DNA from: Micrococcaceae bacterium UBA6021
GTDB lineage: Bacteria > Actinomycetota > Actinomycetes > Actinomycetales > Micrococcaceae
Length of the DNA stretch: 8,384 nt
Assembly: GCA_002427975.1 (NCBI GenBank)
Contig: DIZT01000120.1
Span: 10,769 to 19,152 of the forward strand
Direction of reading: 5' to 3'
In this document: one piece after another, positions 6,267 to 8,384 of the stretch
Layout: every line of letters begins with the position of its first letter
Position numbering within the stretch: the stretch's first letter is position 1
The notes under the pieces: generated by a model
What the model saw: the letters and a program-made list of their open reading frames with translations, nothing else
The model's database searches: none
What the model was told of the DNA's origin: nothing
Made by a program: the position numbers and the translations under genes

Positions 6267-6281
6267 TTCCGTTCAATGGTA
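6267..6281. promoter_or_regulatory. Putative IclR-type operator upstream of the regulator gene
   Basis: TTCCGTTCAATGGTA shares 13 consecutive bases with the reverse complement of the site at 5486-5500. It sits directly beside the regulator's ribosome binding site, 11-25 bases from its GTG start. A GGAATC that follows the second site directly also follows here after a 4-base shift (6282-6287). Binding here would fit repression of the regulator's own gene. Confidence 0.5.
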
Positions 6282-6408
6282 GGAATCGTCCCAGATTACA
6301 CCTCGTTTGCTATCGGCGTTCGACAAAAATCGTCGCGGGCGGGCAACCCCGTCGGCGCCCACGCAGGAGGGCTGCGGTGGTTGCTGGCATTGAGCGTCCG
6401 GAATCCGA

Positions 6409-6420
6409 ACTCGGAACGTG
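6409..6420 (+). repeat. First copy of 12-base direct repeat upstream of the alcohol dehydrogenase
   Basis: ACTCGGAACGTG here is identical to positions 6605-6616. This copy ends 8 bases before the Crp/GlxR-type site. A 12-base exact repeat is unlikely by chance in a 435-base spacer, so it may be a pair of sites for an activator of the dehydrogenase. Confidence 0.5.
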
Positions 6421-6428
6421 CCGGCGCA

Positions 6429-6444
6429 TGTGAAGTTACTCACA
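6429..6444. promoter_or_regulatory. Crp/GlxR-type binding site TGTGA-N6-TCACA
   Basis: TGTGAAGTTACTCACA has perfect 5-base arms with a 6-base spacer, matching the core consensus of Crp in many bacteria and of GlxR/Crp in actinobacteria. It lies 173 bases before the regulator start and 248 bases before the dehydrogenase start, so it could act on either promoter. In Corynebacterium, ethanol and acetate genes are under GlxR control, which makes the context sensible. Binding is inferred. Confidence 0.6.
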
Positions 6445-6604
6445 AGGCTGCAACCTGGCCGCAACCCTCCCGTCCCTAAGCTGAAGACAATACTTCATCG
6501 TCCCGCTCACAACGTGGGTTAGCGATGATTGTGTTTCGCAAATCAGGCCGCAAGGGTCCGGGCCGCGACAGCGACATGCCGCGAACTCTTTGTGGCCAGC
6601 GGCT

Positions 6605-6616
6605 ACTCGGAACGTG
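6605..6616 (+). repeat. Second copy of 12-base direct repeat upstream of the alcohol dehydrogenase
   Basis: ACTCGGAACGTG, identical to 6409-6420. This copy ends 75 bases before the dehydrogenase ATG, a position that would suit an activator bound next to the promoter. Confidence 0.5.
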
Positions 6617-6691
6617 AGCCGACGACTTTGGCCCTGTCTCCAAATTTATGTTCCATTTTCTCCACGCATCGACTACGCAAGGATTTCGCCA

Positions 6692-7714
6692 ATGACGACG
6701 ACAATGCAAGCAGCTGTAGTAACCGAATTCGGCAAGGATCTCCAGATCCAGGAGGTCCCTATTCCCACTCCGGGGCCTGGAGAGGCTCTGGTCAAGGTTC
6801 TCACAACCGGTGTCTGCCACACGGACCTTCACGCGGCTGAGGGTGACTGGCCGGTCAAGCCGACTCCGCCGTTTATCCCGGGCCACGAAGGTGTTGGCGA
6901 GGTGGTGGCACTCGGTCAGGGTGTCACGGACCTCGCCGTCGGCGATCTGGTGGGCAACGCGTGGTTGTGGTCAGCGTGTGGTGACTGCCAGTACTGCCGT
7001 ACCGGCTGGGAGACTCTGTGCGAGGCGCAGCAGAACGCCGGTTATAGCGTGGACGGTTCCTTCGGCGAGTACATGCTGGTGGACAGCCGCTTTGCGGCCA
7101 GGATCCCGGCTGGCTCGGACCCCGTGGAGGTGGCGCCTGTACTCTGCGCCGGAGTGACGGTCTACAAGGGCTTGAAGATGACCGAGGCCAGGCCGGGGCA
7201 ATGGGTTACCATCTCCGGCATCGGCGGCCTGGGGCATATCGCCGTCCAGTACGCGGTTGCCATGGGCCTGCGGGTTGCGGCCGTTGACATCGCGGACGAC
7301 AAACTCGCCCTGGCGAAAAGCCACGGCGCCGAATTGACGGTCAACGCCCTGCACGAAGACCCGGCAGAGGTCATTCAGCGTGAAACCGGAGGTTGCCATG
7401 GAGTCCTGGTCACCGCAGTGCACCCGTCAGCCTTCGGACAGGCGATCGGCATGGCCCGGCGGGGCGGGACGATTGTGTTCAATGGCCTGCCGCCGGGCGA
7501 CTTTCCGGCGCCGATCTTCGAGATTGTGCTCAAGGGCCTGACTGTCCGCGGTTCGATTGTGGGTACCCGGCAGGACCTGGAGGAGGCGCTGGACTTCTAC
7601 GCTCAGGGCAAGATCCACCCGACCGTGTCCACGCGGGAGCTCTCCGAAGTCAACGCGGTCCTCGACGAGATGAAGCATGCCAAGATCGACGGCCGAGTGG
7701 TCATCAAGTACTGA
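6692..7714 (+). CDS. adhP: Zinc-dependent NAD alcohol dehydrogenase, AdhP type
   Basis: This 340-residue medium-chain dehydrogenase interconverts primary alcohols, probably ethanol, and aldehydes. The catalytic zinc ligands are C42 (VCHTDLHAAEGDWP), H65 in the GHEGVGEVVALG signature (64-75) and C152 (VLCAGVTVYKG). The structural zinc site is the four-cysteine lobe C96, C99, C102 and C110. The Rossmann fold has GIGGLG (176-181), and D199 at the end of the second strand (AAVDIADDK) favours NAD over NADP. Length and all key residues are normal, so it should be active. The start at 6692 (MTTTMQAAVV) has AAGGA 8 bases upstream; a second ATG 12 bases on is possible, and an upstream in-frame ATG at 6590 is less likely. 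It lies ahead of acetyl-CoA synthetase, matching an ethanol-to-acetyl-CoA route, although no aldehyde dehydrogenase is in the window. Confidence 0.95.
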   Translation: MTTTMQAAVVTEFGKDLQIQEVPIPTPGPGEALVKVLTTGVCHTDLHAAEGDWPVKPTPPFIPGHEGVGEVVALGQGVTDLAVGDLVGNAWLWSACGDCQYCRTGWETLCEAQQNAGYSVDGSFGEYMLVDSRFAARIPAGSDPVEVAPVLCAGVTVYKGLKMTEARPGQWVTISGIGGLGHIAVQYAVAMGLRVAAVDIADDKLALAKSHGAELTVNALHEDPAEVIQRETGGCHGVLVTAVHPSAFGQAIGMARRGGTIVFNGLPPGDFPAPIFEIVLKGLTVRGSIVGTRQDLEEALDFYAQGKIHPTVSTRELSEVNAVLDEMKHAKIDGRVVIKY

Positions 7715-8133
7715 TCGTTCGCAAGTGCCAGGGGCGCAGGTGTCCTCCCATGGGCCTTCGGGCATCGTCGCCGCAGGAAATGATTGAGAAGGCTCAGCGA
7801 AGAAGCGACGAACGCTTCGACGGGGCCCTCTTCGCCGAAGTGCGTACATCTTCGAGGAAGTCACCTTGGCAATGCGGTCCCCGTCTTGCTGATGCTTCCC
7901 GGGTACGCCTGTTACGTCCAGGTCCGGAATCGGAGATCTCGGTCGTGTGAAACTTCTGGCGGGCTATCCCGCGATGCGGGCCGGCCCGCCGGATCTGGAA
8001 CCCGGTTCTTCCGTGGGAGTGGCTGCTGCCTCGGCGAGAGTCGGCGTGGGCCCTCAGGGCGGGCAGTGAGCACCGGTCGCAAACCACACGCATTCCAACA
8101 GAACTGCTCAAAGAAGCCCAAGGAGTTTTACCT
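7715..8133. other. Spacer between alcohol dehydrogenase and acetyl-CoA synthetase
   Basis: About 420 bases with no supported gene. It holds a small hairpin soon after the dehydrogenase stop (GAAGCG-ACGAA-CGCTTC, 7802-7818) and a much stronger one at 7955-7993. The length and the hairpins suggest the synthetase gene has its own promoter rather than being strictly co-transcribed. A plus-strand open stretch (7780-7950) has a brief resemblance to the Ada N-terminal region but lacks the key cysteines, so I do not call it. Confidence 0.45.
7955..7993. terminator. Long GC-rich hairpin, possible terminator or leader structure
   Basis: The outer stem pairs GGCGGGC (7958-7964) with GCCCGCC (7984-7990), extended outwards by three more pairs including one wobble. 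An inner stem pairs CCCGC (7968-7972) with GCGGG (7976-7980) around a GAT loop. There is no T-run, so it is not a classic intrinsic terminator, but high-GC actinobacteria often use such hairpins. It lies 141 bases before the synthetase start and could instead be part of its leader. Confidence 0.4.
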
Positions 8134-8384
8134 ATGTCCAACGCCCGCACCGCAGCATCATTCAGGGCACCCCGCCACGGAGATGCCCTTGAGAACCTGC
8201 TGCACGAAAACCGGGCTTTTGCCCCCACCCCCGAATTCGCCGCCGACGCCGTTGTCACCGCCGCCGATTACGCAGAGGCCGACGCCGACCGCCCGGCTTT
8301 CTGGGCGAAGCAGGCGCGCGAGCTGCTCACCTGGAGCAAGGACTTCGACCAGGCGCTGGACTGGTCCAACCCGCCGTTCGCCAA
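8134..8384 (+). CDS. acs: Acetyl-CoA synthetase, N-terminal part cut by window edge
   Basis: Only the first 83 codons are present. Acetyl-CoA synthetase activates acetate with ATP and CoA to acetyl-CoA in two steps through acetyl-adenylate. The visible part matches the N-terminal ACAS_N cap of the family: the DYAEADADRPAFWAKQAREL stretch and then LTWSKDFDQALDWSNPPFA, which is highly typical of bacterial Acs. The AMP-binding core and the catalytic lysine lie beyond the window. AAGGAG at 8120-8125, 8 bases before the ATG, fixes the start. It is on the same strand as the alcohol dehydrogenase but 419 bases downstream of it, past a strong hairpin, so an own promoter is likely. A propionyl-CoA synthetase cannot be strictly excluded from the N-terminus alone, but the motif favours Acs. 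Confidence 0.9.
   Translation, partial: MSNARTAASFRAPRHGDALENLLHENRAFAPTPEFAADAVVTAADYAEADADRPAFWAKQARELLTWSKDFDQALDWSNPPFA

Larger units (their letters stand above)
6257..6691. other. Divergent control region between the IclR gene and the alcohol dehydrogenase
   Basis: No gene fits in these 435 bases. They must hold promoters for both directions. Visible elements are the putative IclR operator (6267-6281), a Crp/GlxR-type site (6429-6444), two copies of ACTCGGAACGTG (6409-6420 and 6605-6616), and a weaker TGAAG-N6-CTTCA inverted repeat (6482-6497). A TGTAAT on the minus strand (6295-6300) could be the -10 box of the regulator, but its -35 partner is poor. I could not place a convincing promoter for the dehydrogenase. 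Confidence 0.5.

Noticed and set aside
7802..7818. GAAGCG-ACGAA-CGCTTC hairpin as the alcohol dehydrogenase terminator
   Set aside because: A six-pair stem without a T-run is common by chance at this GC content, so I mention it only within the spacer entry.
7780..7950. Plus-strand open stretch resembling the Ada N-terminal region (DERFDGALFAEVRTS)
   Set aside because: The likeness covers only about a dozen residues, the zinc-binding cysteine motif that should follow is absent, and the spacing to any ribosome binding site is poor. It is too weak to call a gene or pseudogene.

Overview
The window looks like the chromosome of a high-GC actinobacterium, most likely Arthrobacter or a close relative in the Micrococcaceae. 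This rests on the GC-rich coding style, the GGAGG-type ribosome binding sites, the GTG starts, and protein sequences (PobA, IclR regulator, zinc alcohol dehydrogenase, acetyl-CoA synthetase) of the kind seen in soil actinobacteria. Species cannot be settled by reading alone.

Left part (about 1-1310): an accessory, scarred region. It holds a palindrome at the very edge, a 26-codon hydrophobic ORF with a good ribosome binding site, a dead IS481-family transposase (minus strand, 508-1217), and a short membrane ORF (1199-1306) that stops where the insertion-sequence remnant begins. The transposase has lost its N-terminus and the middle of its catalytic domain, including the expected second catalytic Asp, and is spread over three reading frames.

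Middle part (1417-3734): a plus-strand pair encoding a membrane-anchored DUF1214 protein and a membrane-anchored DUF1254 protein. These two domains are more often found in one polypeptide in the opposite order. They are followed by a 101-residue protein with a PEGA-like beta domain and a C-terminal membrane segment. On the minus strand is a shortened isoprenylcysteine-carboxyl-methyltransferase-like membrane protein behind a near-perfect Shine-Dalgarno sequence. About 450 bases without a gene follow, holding one strong hairpin.

Right part (4195-8384): a catabolic block. On the minus strand an IclR-family regulator is followed 94 bases later by pobA, 4-hydroxybenzoate 3-monooxygenase, which makes protocatechuate for the beta-ketoadipate pathway. 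The regulator gene is flanked by a shared 13-base sequence that belongs to a 15-base near-palindrome, probably its operator for itself and for pobA. Pointing away from it are a zinc alcohol dehydrogenase and the start of acetyl-CoA synthetase (cut by the window edge), which fit ethanol/acetate use. The spacer between the divergent units carries an exact TGTGA-N6-TCACA site, as bound by Crp/GlxR regulators, and a 12-base direct repeat. All of these routes end in acetyl-CoA, so global carbon control through a Crp/GlxR-type protein is a reasonable inference.

I did not find a defence system, CRISPR array or RNA gene. The most unusual items are the split and reversed DUF1214/DUF1254 pair with its PEGA-like neighbour, the NADH-type fingerprint in PobA, and the regulatory sites around the IclR gene.
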